29,792 bases of DNA from CAZCFB01 sp964511535 (GTDB taxonomy: Bacteria > Myxococcota_A > Polyangia > GCA-2747355 > CAZCFB01): contig CAZEFW010000119.1 of NCBI GenBank assembly GCA_964511535.1, forward strand, positions 1-29,792, given 5' to 3'. The notes beneath the pieces are model-generated. The model did no database searches. It saw only the letters and a program-made list of their open reading frames with translations, and was not told the origin of the DNA. Positions 15,901-24,017 of the stretch are shown in pieces. Position 1 is the stretch's first letter, and each line of letters begins with the position of its first letter. The position numbers were made by a program, and so were the translations under genes.

Positions 15901-18775
15901 TGCGCCAGGGCAGGGCGATGCTCCCGCCGGCGGGCGAGAGCGTCAGGGTGCGAGACCACAGGGTGCGCGACCAGAGCGGGGGGCCGCCGCTGTGGGGCCG
16001 CGGATGCAGCGTGGCCCGCACCTTGCCGGCCGCGGGGGTGGCGTGGGCCAGGATGAGGCCGCCGCCCGCGGTCCTGCGGGTGTGCCGGTGGGAAAAGATC
16101 CGCACATGACGCCGCAGCGTCTTGCCCCGGGTGGGCAGCGCCCTGACGCCCGCGTACCGTCGCCCGGGCAGCTGCTCGGTCCAGGCCCTGGAGGCCGCGG
16201 TGCGGCGGGCCGCTGATGAGACCTCGGCCTCGATGTCGAGGCTGCGCGGCCAGGGCTCCAGCTGGCCGTCCGCCGTCCGCCTGGGGGGGAGCGCGGGCGT
16301 GGCCACGCCATGGCGGTCCAGGGTGGCGCTCGACAGGTGCAGCCTGCGCCGGGCCACGCCCAGCACCCATGCGCCGGCGCCGGCGTGGTAGCGCGAATGG
16401 CCGGGCACTGACAGCCGCAGCGGCGCGGTGTGCACCGACAGGCGGTAGGCCGCGGAGGACATGGCGCCGCCGAACAGGTACCGCGCCCCGACCCGCAGGG
16501 AGAGCGCCTCACCTGCGGCCACATGCCCCGGCGCGTCGAGGGTCACGGCGAAGCGCGGCTCGCGGTACTGCGCCACGCGGATCGCGCGGCCCGCCAGGCG
16601 TTTTCCGCCCACGCTCAGCGTCACGGTGTGGCGGCCCAGCCTGCCCTTGTCGGGCAGGGGCAGCCGGGCGGTGAACACGCCAAGCTTGCCCAGGGTGACC
16701 TGCTGGCTGGCGATCTCCTGCCCCCCCTGGCCCAGCAACGCCAGGTCCGCCCGCTCGCCCGCCATGGGCGCTGCCCGCCACGAGCGGTAGCGGCGAACCG
16801 CGCCGTGCACATGCACCCGCTCGCCGGGGCGGTAGATGCCGCGCTCGGTGGAGACATGGCCCGCCAGCACCGGCCGGTCACCCTCCCATGTCACGTACGC
16901 GCCCAGGTCCACGTGCAGCGGGCCTTCCTGGTCTTCATCGTCGTGATACCAGTAGCTCCGGGAGCCCCCGTTGCTGTCGCCGTCGGTCCGCACATGCACC
17001 TCCTCGCCTGCGCGACGAGCGAACACATACAGCCCGGGCGGCTTGTCGTGGCTCAGCGCCGCGCTCAGGGCTCGCCCCTCGAGCCGGGCCAGGCCGCCCG
17101 CGCCGGTCACTCCCTTGGCCAGGCTCTCGCCGCGCCGGTCGAGCACCTCGACCTCGACGCCGGAGATGCCCCGCCCGCGGTCCAGAGAGGTGACCCACGC
17201 CACCAGCCCGTAAGCGCTGAGCCGCGCTTGCAGCCCCATGCTGGCCCGCGCCACCAGGCGGCGGTACCGGATCGGCTTGCGGTGGCTGTCCACTACCGCC
17301 GCGCCGCGCACCTCCAGGGCGGCCAGGGCGCCGGGCAGGGGCACCGTGTGGGTCTCCAGGCGGTCCCGCCTCTTGCCCGGGCTGAAGGTCAGCTCCGTGG
17401 TCTTGCCTCCGTCGAGGGAGCACACCTCGTGGCGGTCCCGCGTCCTGCGCTGGCACTCCATGTAGCGCACCAGCTTCCGCCCCCGCAGGGCCGTCACCCG
17501 CGCCGTGATGACCCCGGCGTTGACCGCCTTGAACCGGTACGGGTGCCACGGCTCGCGCACGCCTTCCTCGTCGGGGGGCAGGAAGAGCCCGGGGGGCAGC
17601 CCGAGGGTGGTGAACTCCGCCACCTCCGCCTTGCCCAGCCGCTGGCCGAAGACGTCGGTGAGGCCCCCGCCGATGCTCACCCGGTAGCGCTGGTGTCGCT
17701 GGAGGTCGCGGTCCACGGCCCAGGTCGTGCTGCAGCGCGCCTGCTCCTCATCGTCGTCGTCCCCGCTGCCCCAGCTGTCCGCCGGCCGCAGCAGCCGCGG
17801 CAGCCCCGCGGGCCTCGGGGTGATGCTCAGCGCCCCCAGCAGCTGATCGCGGCACACCGCCTCGGAGAAGGAGAGCACCAGCCCCTGGTGGACTGCGTTG
17901 CGCATGGGCCAGCACGGGCCCGAGGCGCCCGCCGGCTGGCAGTCGCACTGCACCTCGGCCGACAGCGGGCCGTACACCTCGAAGGTCCGCCGGGCCGCCC
18001 GCTCCGACGGCAGCGGCCCCTCCAGGCCGCGTACCCCGGGGCGCAGCTCCAGCACCACCTTGGCGCCCACCGGCAGCGCCCGCCGCGGCCACAGCTCCAC
18101 CGACCGGGTGTCGCCGGCCTTCCTCAGGTTAAAGGGCCAGGCGCGCCCGCCGGCGGTGAGCGCGAGGTGGGGCGAGACGGCCTCCGGCGCCACGGCCTGG
18201 TTGAAGCGGAGCAGGAAGCGGTCGGTGGGGAGCATGCGCCCGTGCCGCTCCCGGTCCGGCGGGTGCAGGTCCACGCCGAGCAGCGCGGGGCGCGGCGTCT
18301 CGAAGGACCAGCGCTCGTCAGCCTCCAGGCGGGAGCCGGCCAGCGAGAGCAGCCCCGCGGGCACGGTCACCTGGTAGCGCGTGGCGTTCTTCAGCCCCGC
18401 CGTCAGGGCCAGCTTGGCGGTGTCGCCCGCCACCCAGCGGAAGGTGCCCCTGGCGGCCGGGCTGAGGCGGAAGGGCGAGCCCGCGTCGTCCACCACGGCG
18501 GCCGGGCCGAGGCGCACCATCGGCTGGTTGAAGGTGGCCAGCAGGGCCACCGCGCCCCGCACCGGGCCCGCGGGCGTGCGCTGCAGCACCCGCACCGGCT
18601 CCGGCGGCTCCGGCCGCGGCGGCGGCTCGGTGGGCTCGGCGAGCAGGCCGAGGGCGGCGGGGGCCGCTGGCAGCGAGGAGGCCGGGGCCAGCTCGGCGGT
18701 GAGCGAACCGGGGGCGCCCGCCGGGCCGCAGGACGCCAGCAGGAGCAAAACGAGGACGATTGAGGAGCGGCGCAT
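12911..18775 (-). CDS. Alpha-2-macroglobulin family lipoprotein with thioester and glycine-rich bait-like region
   Basis: 1954 residues starting at 18775, where MRRSSIVLVLLLLASC gives a lipoprotein signal with lipobox LASC. The longer upstream frame adds 38 residues that do not suit a signal. The N-terminal part holds Ig/MG-type beta domains (VRGAVALLATFNQPMV, then a second FNQ-containing repeat). The MG domains run to about 1200. A Gly-rich and then Arg/Lys-rich stretch (about 1204-1244) occupies the bait-region position before the A2M signature (LTTAWHTTLVTDEVGRASAS). The thioester domain has GCLEQ with Cys1466, followed by MQRHDGGFGYWPG and alpha-barrel helices. The C-terminus (VIEDPLPAGVEAL) is the last MG domain. 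Bacterial homologues trap proteases in the periplasm. It is divergent from another lipoprotein gene; no pbpC is seen nearby. Confidence 0.95.
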   Translation of the reverse strand: MRRSSIVLVLLLLASCGPAGAPGSLTAELAPASSLPAAPAALGLLAEPTEPPPRPEPPEPVRVLQRTPAGPVRGAVALLATFNQPMVRLGPAAVVDDAGSPFRLSPAARGTFRWVAGDTAKLALTAGLKNATRYQVTVPAGLLSLAGSRLEADERWSFETPRPALLGVDLHPPDRERHGRMLPTDRFLLRFNQAVAPEAVSPHLALTAGGRAWPFNLRKAGDTRSVELWPRRALPVGAKVVLELRPGVRGLEGPLPSERAARRTFEVYGPLSAEVQCDCQPAGASGPCWPMRNAVHQGLVLSFSEAVCRDQLLGALSITPRPAGLPRLLRPADSWGSGDDDDEEQARCSTTWAVDRDLQRHQRYRVSIGGGLTDVFGQRLGKAEVAEFTTLGLPPGLFLPPDEEGVREPWHPYRFKAVNAGVITARVTALRGRKLVRYMECQRRTRDRHEVCSLDGGKTTELTFSPGKRRDRLETHTVPLPGALAALEVRGAAVVDSHRKPIRYRRLVARASMGLQARLSAYGLVAWVTSLDRGRGISGVEVEVLDRRGESLAKGVTGAGGLARLEGRALSAALSHDKPPGLYVFARRAGEEVHVRTDGDSNGGSRSYWYHDDEDQEGPLHVDLGAYVTWEGDRPVLAGHVSTERGIYRPGERVHVHGAVRRYRSWRAAPMAGERADLALLGQGGQEIASQQVTLGKLGVFTARLPLPDKGRLGRHTVTLSVGGKRLAGRAIRVAQYREPRFAVTLDAPGHVAAGEALSLRVGARYLFGGAMSSAAYRLSVHTAPLRLSVPGHSRYHAGAGAWVLGVARRRLHLSSATLDRHGVATPALPPRRTADGQLEPWPRSLDIEAEVSSAARRTAASRAWTEQLPGRRYAGVRALPTRGKTLRRHVRIFSHRHTRRTAGGGLILAHATPAAGKVRATLHPRPHSGGPPLWSRTLWSRTLTLSPAGGSIALPWRKAWDSHADLVLLLSTKDSDGAEARTAEQLSRPEAHDTRWQQQQHRRERDLERQAAQLSVTLDRDQYLPGQHAQVTVQRRGFAGDAVLFVERERVFSALPLTFNRAGVATARVPVQRAFADQVTLRAVGLRPGRDMRRRLGPMVTATAALRLDSAPHRLKVELRADRQQYRPGQRVQVKVQVRDGQGKTRRAQVVLMAVDEAVLRLTRYSLPDPYHDLARTPRDGVLVDELRQDLLSLKIPVLHQDLSGGSGCGIGGLGTIGHGGGGGSGVGYGGGAGRLSGRRGRKKQTPRRRFLTTAWHTTLVTDEVGRASASFTLPGNLTTYRLMALAVGEGRAAGRGRSSLRVDLPLLALPALPRFMRPGDDASAGVVLYNTGLAPGKARVTAAASGGAVTLRGPAVQEVNLPRGASREVRFGLSARTPGQGRLRFTVTMAGVEDSLERSLPVIRVTLPAAASVSGQTRRAVRQGLSRLGDLDPAVGGLEVRLASTALTGVEDGLDQLVRYPYGCLEQQSSRVLALAAAVALGARFKLKLPDGAGAMLGAGLRNLLAMQRHDGGFGYWPGSSSSSPWLTAYALVVLHRLELVAASSAVKAPRHAMDRALKYLASRAPLSKRLGRYGFSRRAMMLYALALHGRPVGKAGVVLAAVKEPKPLFARAMLLAALATDPARAPGEKEAVASLVRQLSNSLRVDGTHAHAEEPLHDGYKVLMHSSDRTSAMVLLALLAARPTHPMAPRLVRWFLQGRGGEARFRNTQEAAWALMALWDYARIMEREPPDFEAGVWLGGRRLVSARFRGHAVAEQRARVPMARLLRLAGAAARDLTIAKRGAGTLYYVARLRYSPLVLPRAARDHGLSVTRQVAVLDAGGAPVSPPRAPRLGDTLMVTLKVRTAEARRYVVIEDPLPAGVEALDATLATGSRAFGAWRQWANASPHDHRELRDDRALFFVDHMRAGAHTHRYMARVTSAGSFAAPPARAEEMYTPEVYGHTGARRVTFAP

Positions 18776-18823
18776 GTGGAGGTTGGACAGCGCCGCGCGC
18801 CGTCGGTTCCATGGCCCCGCTGG

Positions 18824-18832
18824 TGGTACAGT
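18824..18832 (+). promoter_or_regulatory. Candidate extended -10 (TGG-TACAGT) for the FG-GAP lipoprotein gene
   Basis: Within the 74-bp divergent gap, TGG TACAGT precedes the AGGAGG Shine-Dalgarno of the gene at 18850. No matching -35 is clear. No convincing minus-strand promoter was identified for the alpha-2-macroglobulin gene. Confidence 0.3.
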
Positions 18833-18849
18833 GGAGGCCAGGAGGACAC

Positions 18850-21411
18850 ATGCACACAGCGCGATGGAACGCGGCCGCGACGCTGACATGCGTGGCGCTT
18901 CTCGTGGGCGCCTGCGGGGACGACGACGGCCTGCTCGGCGACCTCGGCCTGCTGAGCGATGGCGTACGCCAGGACGGCGAGCCGCTGGACGCGGGGATGG
19001 ACCTGCCGGTGGGCGACTTCGGCCCCGGGCCCGGCAGCAAGTTCGACCGGTTCTGCAAGGGCACGCCCTGGTACGCCAGGACCGCGGCCGCCAGCGTGGA
19101 GAAGCTGGGCGGCAAGTACGCCGGCTCTTACTCGGCGGCCGGCGGCAAACCGTTCGCGGCCTGGACTCTGGAGACGATCAAGGTGATCCCGCGCCACCCG
19201 TTCCGGGTGCGCAAGATCAGGCTCGACTTCGCCAAGGGGAGCGGCAAGGCGCGGGTCCGGCTGATGACCACCTTCGGCCGCTCGGTGCCGGGCCCGTTCC
19301 CTCAGATCACCAGCGAGAAGTACGACCTGATCAAGCCCCGGGTGGTGGAGATCAAGGACGCCAAGCCGGACAGCTGGACCGAGATCGACGTGTCGTCGGA
19401 GAACCTGTTCCTGGAGCCGACCCGGCACTACATGATCGTCTACCAGCACCTGGCCAAGGAGCCGCTGCTGGCCATCGAGGAGGCGCCCGCCGGCGAGCAG
19501 TCGCGCTCCTACCTGTTCTTGCCCACCTCGATCCAGACCTGGGCCATCGGCGGCCAGGGCAAGGTGATGAACTACCGCATGGAGCTGACCGGAGACTACT
19601 TCTGCTCCTGGTCGGACAAGGACCACTGGTTCGGCGAGGACAAGACCCAGCCCTTCGCGACCGAGGCCACGGTGCGGGTGGCCTTCGCCGAGCTCAACGG
19701 CGACGGCCACGACGACCTGATCCTCTCGTCCACCTGGACCCGCAACGGCAAGAGCGAGCCACACCCGAAGGCGTACCTCGGCGACGGCAAGGGGGGCTTC
19801 TCCAAGCCCGCCGCCGATCCCTTCTCCGGCGTGCGCGCCGCGGGCATGCTGGTGTTCGGCGACCTGGACAACGACGGCGACCGTGACGCCGTGGCCTTCC
19901 CCTATGTGACAGCCGACAGGGACGGGGACACCTACCTGGTCCAGCCCTTCGACGGCAGCAAGCCGGACTGCGACGACGCCGACAAGGCGGTCTACCCCGG
20001 CAACACCGAGGTGGCCGGCAACGGCAAGGACGACGACTGCGACGGCGTGGTGGACGACGGCAAGTCCACCGCCGACGCCGACAAGGACGGCAAGTCCGTG
20101 GCCGCCGGTGACTGCGACGACACCCAGGCCACGGTGTACCCCGGGGCCAAGGAGCTGCTCGACGGCAGGGACAACGACTGCGACAAGAAGGTGGACGAGG
20201 ACTTCGCCAACCAGGTGCTGCTCAACGACGGCAAGGGCAAGTTCACCGAGAAGGTCGCGGCGGGGGTCGAGGCCACCGATCCCTCCACCGCCGCCGCCCT
20301 GGCCGACGCCGACGGCGACGGCAAGCTCGACCTGTACTGGGGCAACTGGCTGATCAAGTACCCCACCGACCCGTCGGTGCCCGACCGCTACTTCACCGGC
20401 AAGGGGGACGGCACCTTCTCCGACAGCTTCTCCAAGGCGGGCCTGACCCTCAAGAACCCCTACTCGGTCTACGGCGTGCGCTGGCTCGACTACAACAACG
20501 ACGGCCACCAGGACCTGTACGTCAGCAACTACCACCTCTACCCGAACCAGCTGTGGGAGAACCAGGGGGACGGCACCTTCAAGGAGGTGGCGGAGAAGCG
20601 CGGCGTGGCCTTCGACGCCATCCCGTCGAGCAACGCGCTGCTCACCGGCGGCCACTCCTACGGCATGGACTTCGGCGATGTGGACAGCGACGGGGACATG
20701 GACATGTGGATCACCAACCTGAGCCACCCCCGCACCCGGCCCTGGTCCGACCCGTCGGTGTTCGCCGTCAACAAGGGGGCCGCCGGGGGCTACGCGTTCG
20801 AGGACAAGACCGCCGCCGCCGGCTTCATCTACGACGAGGGGGACGTCAACGTGGCCTTCGCCGACTACGACAACGACGGCGACCTCGACCTGGCCCTGGC
20901 CACCCTGTACGGCGGGCACTACTCCAAGGTGTATCGCAACGAGGGGAACGGGAAGTTCACCGACGTGACCTACGAGGCGCGCGCCGCGGTGCACGACGCG
21001 GTGAGCGTGGTCTGGGCCGACACCGACGCCGACGGCGACCTCGACCTGTTCATCACCGGCCGCGCCGCCAACTCCAAGCGGGTGCACTACTTCAAGAATA
21101 GGGTGGGCAGCAAGAACGCCTGGGTCGAGCTGCTGCTGGAGGGCAAGACCAGCAACCGCGATGCCATCGGCGCGCGGGTGACGCTCAAGGCGGGCGGCAA
21201 GACCCAGCTGCGGGACGCTCGCGGCGGCGGCGGCGGGCACAGCAACGTGCAGCAGCCCCGCACGGTGCACTTCGGCCTCTGGGCGGCCACCAAGATCGAC
21301 TCGCTCACCGTGCGCTGGCCCGGCGGCAAGACCGAGACCATCACCGGCGCCGCCCCACGAGGGCGCTACAAGATCGTGCAGGGGTCGGGGGTGGCGGTGG
21401 CGCTGAAATGA
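18850..21411 (+). CDS. Large FG-GAP/VCBS lipoprotein with MopE-type metal-binding repeats and ASPIC/UnbV domain
   Basis: 853 residues from the ATG at 18850 (AGGAGG 5 nt upstream; the longer frame has no signal). The signal ends in the lipobox-like VGAC, followed by DDDG. Residues about 60-270 form an unassigned beta-rich domain. FG-GAP repeats with Asp-rich calcium loops (LNGDGHDDLILS, DLDNDGDRDAV, DADGDGKLDLYW, DYNNDGHQDLYV, DYDNDGDLDLAL) form a beta-propeller. Two MopE-type motifs sit at about 373-404 and 421-452 (DCDD...YPG...DDDCDG and DCDD...YPG...DNDCDK). Residues about 774-833 match ASPIC/UnbV (GARVTLKAGG, VHFGLW, LTVRWPGGKTETI), as in CRTAC1-like proteins. It is an envelope protein that probably binds Ca2+ and perhaps Cu. 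It is divergent from the A2M lipoprotein gene. Confidence 0.93.
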   Translation: MHTARWNAAATLTCVALLVGACGDDDGLLGDLGLLSDGVRQDGEPLDAGMDLPVGDFGPGPGSKFDRFCKGTPWYARTAAASVEKLGGKYAGSYSAAGGKPFAAWTLETIKVIPRHPFRVRKIRLDFAKGSGKARVRLMTTFGRSVPGPFPQITSEKYDLIKPRVVEIKDAKPDSWTEIDVSSENLFLEPTRHYMIVYQHLAKEPLLAIEEAPAGEQSRSYLFLPTSIQTWAIGGQGKVMNYRMELTGDYFCSWSDKDHWFGEDKTQPFATEATVRVAFAELNGDGHDDLILSSTWTRNGKSEPHPKAYLGDGKGGFSKPAADPFSGVRAAGMLVFGDLDNDGDRDAVAFPYVTADRDGDTYLVQPFDGSKPDCDDADKAVYPGNTEVAGNGKDDDCDGVVDDGKSTADADKDGKSVAAGDCDDTQATVYPGAKELLDGRDNDCDKKVDEDFANQVLLNDGKGKFTEKVAAGVEATDPSTAAALADADGDGKLDLYWGNWLIKYPTDPSVPDRYFTGKGDGTFSDSFSKAGLTLKNPYSVYGVRWLDYNNDGHQDLYVSNYHLYPNQLWENQGDGTFKEVAEKRGVAFDAIPSSNALLTGGHSYGMDFGDVDSDGDMDMWITNLSHPRTRPWSDPSVFAVNKGAAGGYAFEDKTAAAGFIYDEGDVNVAFADYDNDGDLDLALATLYGGHYSKVYRNEGNGKFTDVTYEARAAVHDAVSVVWADTDADGDLDLFITGRAANSKRVHYFKNRVGSKNAWVELLLEGKTSNRDAIGARVTLKAGGKTQLRDARGGGGGHSNVQQPRTVHFGLWAATKIDSLTVRWPGGKTETITGAAPRGRYKIVQGSGVAVALK

Positions 21412-21420
21412 TCCTGGCCG

Positions 21421-21783
21421 ATGGCGGGTGGGCAGGGTGAGGGAGCCAGGGCCTTGAGCAGAGCCGCGCGCAAACTCCGCGACCCGGCGTGGCTCTCCGT
21501 GGCGCTGGGGGCAGGGGCCTGGGCTGTCACCCTGATCTACCTCGGGGTGGCCCTGGCCCTGCGCTGGGACGGCTACGCGCTGGTCTTCGGCTACATCCTG
21601 TACATCATGGGTCCCACGGCGGCGGCCTTCGTGGCCGGCGCGGCGCTGGGACTCTACGCCACCGTCCGGCCGCGCCTCGACGAGCGCGGCCGCCCGCTCA
21701 GGCCGTACCGGTCGCGCGCCCATACCGGCCTGCTGGTCAACCTTCCCCCCGTGGTCATCATTCTGTGGTTCGTGATCCAGTGA
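21421..21783 (+). CDS. Small three-TM membrane protein, unknown function
   Basis: 120 residues with a basic N-terminus (RAARKLRDPAW), two TM helices (about 25-47 and 55-80), a basic loop (RPRLDERGRPLRPYRSR) and a third hydrophobic segment at the end (GLLVNLPPVVIILWFVI). No family recognised. It starts 9 bp after the lipoprotein gene, and its TGA overlaps the ATG of the glycosyltransferase gene, so translation is coupled with the latter. The start is uncertain, as no good Shine-Dalgarno is seen. Confidence 0.75.
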   Translation: MAGGQGEGARALSRAARKLRDPAWLSVALGAGAWAVTLIYLGVALALRWDGYALVFGYILYIMGPTAAAFVAGAALGLYATVRPRLDERGRPLRPYRSRAHTGLLVNLPPVVIILWFVIQ

Positions 21784-23309
21784 TGGCCGGCCGGGGACAG
21801 GGCGGCGGCGCCGCCGCCGGGCTATCTCGCCCGACGCTGCTGGCCGCCGCCGCGACCCTGGCGCTCATCTGGGCCGCGGTGGTCAAGTTCGTGGTGGATC
21901 ACGCCTTCTCGCTGTACGACGACGCGTACATCTACCTGCGCTACGTGGACAACCTGCGCGCCGGCTGCGGTCTTCGCTTCAACTGCGCCGGCGACCCGGT
22001 GGAGGGGTTCACCTCGCCGCTTTACCTGTCGCTGCTGTCGTTGGGCAGCCTGCTCACCGACGACATGGAGGCGCTGACCCAGGCCCTGGGCGTGCTGACC
22101 CTCGGCGCCGCGCTGTCGGTGACCGCGCTCACCGCGCTGCAGCAGCGGCTGCTGCCCGGGGGGGCGCTGTCCGGCGCGGCGGTGCTGCTGGGCGCTGCCC
22201 TGACCCTGGCCGCGGACCACTTCGTGCTGCTCAACGGCGTCACCGGCATGGAGACCGCCCTCGGCTGCCTGATGGTGGCCCTGGTGTTTCACGCGGCGCT
22301 GACCCGCCGGCCGTTGCTGCTCGGCAGCTGCCTGGTGCTTGCCGTGTTGACCCGCCCCGAGGCCGCGCTGCTGGTGCTGGCGCTGCCCCTGCTGCCGTGG
22401 ACCCGCTCGGCGCGCTTCTACCTGCCGCTGGCCGGGGCGCTGTTCTGCCTGCTGCTGCTGCGCTGGTTAATCTTCGGCGACCTGCTGCCCAACACCTACT
22501 GGGCCAAGGCCGGCGGCACCGCGCGGCACCTGACCCTGGGCCTGGAGTACATCGCCGACGCAGCCGTCAACTTCCCGCTGCTGCTGCTCAGCCCCCTGGC
22601 GCTGCTGCTCGCCCCCGCCCGCCGCCCGGTGGCGTACCTGCTGGTGGTGGCCGCGGTGTGGGTGGCGTTCTTCCTGCGCTCCGGCGGAGACACCTTCGCC
22701 TACAGCCGGTTGCTGATGCCGCTGGTGCCCACGCTGACCCTGCTCGCCCTGGCGGGCCTGGCCGCGACCCTGGGGCGCGTGGTCAGCCCCCGGACAGCGG
22801 CGGCCGCCCTGCTCCTGCTCTGCGCCGGGGCAGCCGGCGCGGCCCGCTGGCGCCACCAGATCCCGCCGGTGCACGGCTTCCCCAACGTGGCGCGCTGGAA
22901 GAAGGTGGGCCAGCACCTGGCGGAGCACCACGCCGGCCGCACCATCGCCGCGGTGCCCGTGGGCGCCATCGGCTACTTCTCGCGCCTGGAGCTCATCGAC
23001 CTGGTGGGCCTCAACGACCGCGCCATCGCACGCGCCGGCACCACCGTCCCGCCGAGGCTGCTGGACCGGCGCTGGATCGCCCACGAGCGGCACCACACGC
23101 AGTACGTACTGTCCCGCGCCCCCGACCTCATCGTGATGACGAAGTGGCGCCCCACCCCCTGGACCGATCTGCGCCAGGCGCGCGCCGGCTTCTACGCCGA
23201 GTGGCTGCTGCTGCGCGCCATCAAGCAGGGAAGGGGGGCGCCCTACCGGCTGCACAGCGCCGAGGTGGCGCCGGGCATGCACTGGCTGATGTTCAGCCGG
23301 GTGCGCTGA
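21783..23309 (+). CDS. GT-C-type integral membrane glycosyltransferase
   Basis: 508 residues and about ten TM helices. After the first TM comes SLYDDAYIYLRYVDNLRAGCG with Asp46/Asp47, then DPVEGFTSPLYL, and later FGDLLPNTYWAKAGG. This pattern matches polyprenyl-phosphate-sugar-dependent GT-C enzymes of the arabinofuranosyltransferase/ArnT-like group; the Asp pair is the likely catalytic site. The C-terminal 100 residues form a soluble periplasmic domain (IAAVPVGAIGYFSRLELIDLVGLNDRAIAR). Sugar and acceptor are unknown. TGATG overlap with the small membrane protein suggests the two act together. It converges with the response regulator gene 9 bp away. Confidence 0.88.
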   Translation: MAGRGQGGGAAAGLSRPTLLAAAATLALIWAAVVKFVVDHAFSLYDDAYIYLRYVDNLRAGCGLRFNCAGDPVEGFTSPLYLSLLSLGSLLTDDMEALTQALGVLTLGAALSVTALTALQQRLLPGGALSGAAVLLGAALTLAADHFVLLNGVTGMETALGCLMVALVFHAALTRRPLLLGSCLVLAVLTRPEAALLVLALPLLPWTRSARFYLPLAGALFCLLLLRWLIFGDLLPNTYWAKAGGTARHLTLGLEYIADAAVNFPLLLLSPLALLLAPARRPVAYLLVVAAVWVAFFLRSGGDTFAYSRLLMPLVPTLTLLALAGLAATLGRVVSPRTAAAALLLLCAGAAGAARWRHQIPPVHGFPNVARWKKVGQHLAEHHAGRTIAAVPVGAIGYFSRLELIDLVGLNDRAIARAGTTVPPRLLDRRWIAHERHHTQYVLSRAPDLIVMTKWRPTPWTDLRQARAGFYAEWLLLRAIKQGRGAPYRLHSAEVAPGMHWLMFSRVR

Positions 23310-23318
23310 GCCGCCGCG

Positions 23319-24017
23319 CTACTTCTCCAGCCGGTAGCCCAGGCCCCGCACCGTGACGATGTGCCGCGGCTTGCCCGGGTCGGGCTCCACCTTGGCCCGC
23401 AGGGAGCAGACGAAGTTGTCCACGGTGCGGGTGGTGCCCTCGTACTCGTCGCCCCAGATCAGCCGCAGGATCTGGTCCCGGCTGTAGACCCGGCCCGGGT
23501 GCGCCGCCAGGGTGAGCAGCAGCTGCTGCTCGCGGCCGGTGAGGCTGGTCTCCTGGCCGTCCTGCCACGCCTTTCCTGACGACGGCTCGACCTCCAGCCG
23601 CCCCACGCGCACGCGCTCCGCCTGCTCCTGGCGGCGCTTCAGGCGTGTCCTGCGCAGGGCCGCGTCCACCCGGGCCAGCAGCTCGGCCAGGCGGAACGGT
23701 TTGGTGATGTAGTCGTCTGCGCCCAGGCGCAGCCCCTTGACGATGTCCTCCTCCTCGCCCAGCGCGGTGAGGATCAGCACCGGCACCTCGCGACCCTTTT
23801 CGCGCAGGACGCGCAGCAGGTCCAGCCCGGAGCCGCCGGGCAGCATCAGGTCGAGCAGCACCAGGTCGGGGCGCCGCTCCAGGCACAGCTCGAGGCCGGT
23901 GGGGCTGTCCGCCGCGGAGATCACGGTGTAGCCCTCGGCCCGGAGGTTCATCTCCAGCCCCTCACGGATCGGAGGCTCGTCCTCCACCACCAGCACGGTC
24001 TCACGCGTTTCGGTCAT
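23319..24017 (-). CDS. OmpR/PhoB-family response regulator
   Basis: 232 residues. The receiver domain has the acidic pocket Glu12/Asp13 (VVEDEPP), phosphoacceptor Asp56 in LVLLDLMLPGGSG, LTAL and the conserved Lys in DDYITKPF. The C-terminal winged helix ends VDNFVCSLRAKVE and VRGLGYRLE, typical of the OmpR family. It overlaps the histidine kinase gene by 4 bp, so the two are translationally coupled. Regulon unknown; no target operator can be recognised in the window. Confidence 0.95.
   Translation of the reverse strand: MTETRETVLVVEDEPPIREGLEMNLRAEGYTVISAADSPTGLELCLERRPDLVLLDLMLPGGSGLDLLRVLREKGREVPVLILTALGEEEDIVKGLRLGADDYITKPFRLAELLARVDAALRRTRLKRRQEQAERVRVGRLEVEPSSGKAWQDGQETSLTGREQQLLLTLAAHPGRVYSRDQILRLIWGDEYEGTTRTVDNFVCSLRAKVEPDPGKPRHIVTVRGLGYRLEK

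Noticed and set aside
16430..18763. Long plus-strand open frame (777 codons) opposite the N-terminal part of the A2M gene
   Set aside because: No domain or signal and shadow-type composition; the minus strand is clearly coding.
18403..21723. Minus-strand open frame of 1106 codons across the FG-GAP lipoprotein
   Set aside because: Val/Gly/His-rich shadow of the plus-strand gene, which shows repeats and conserved domains.
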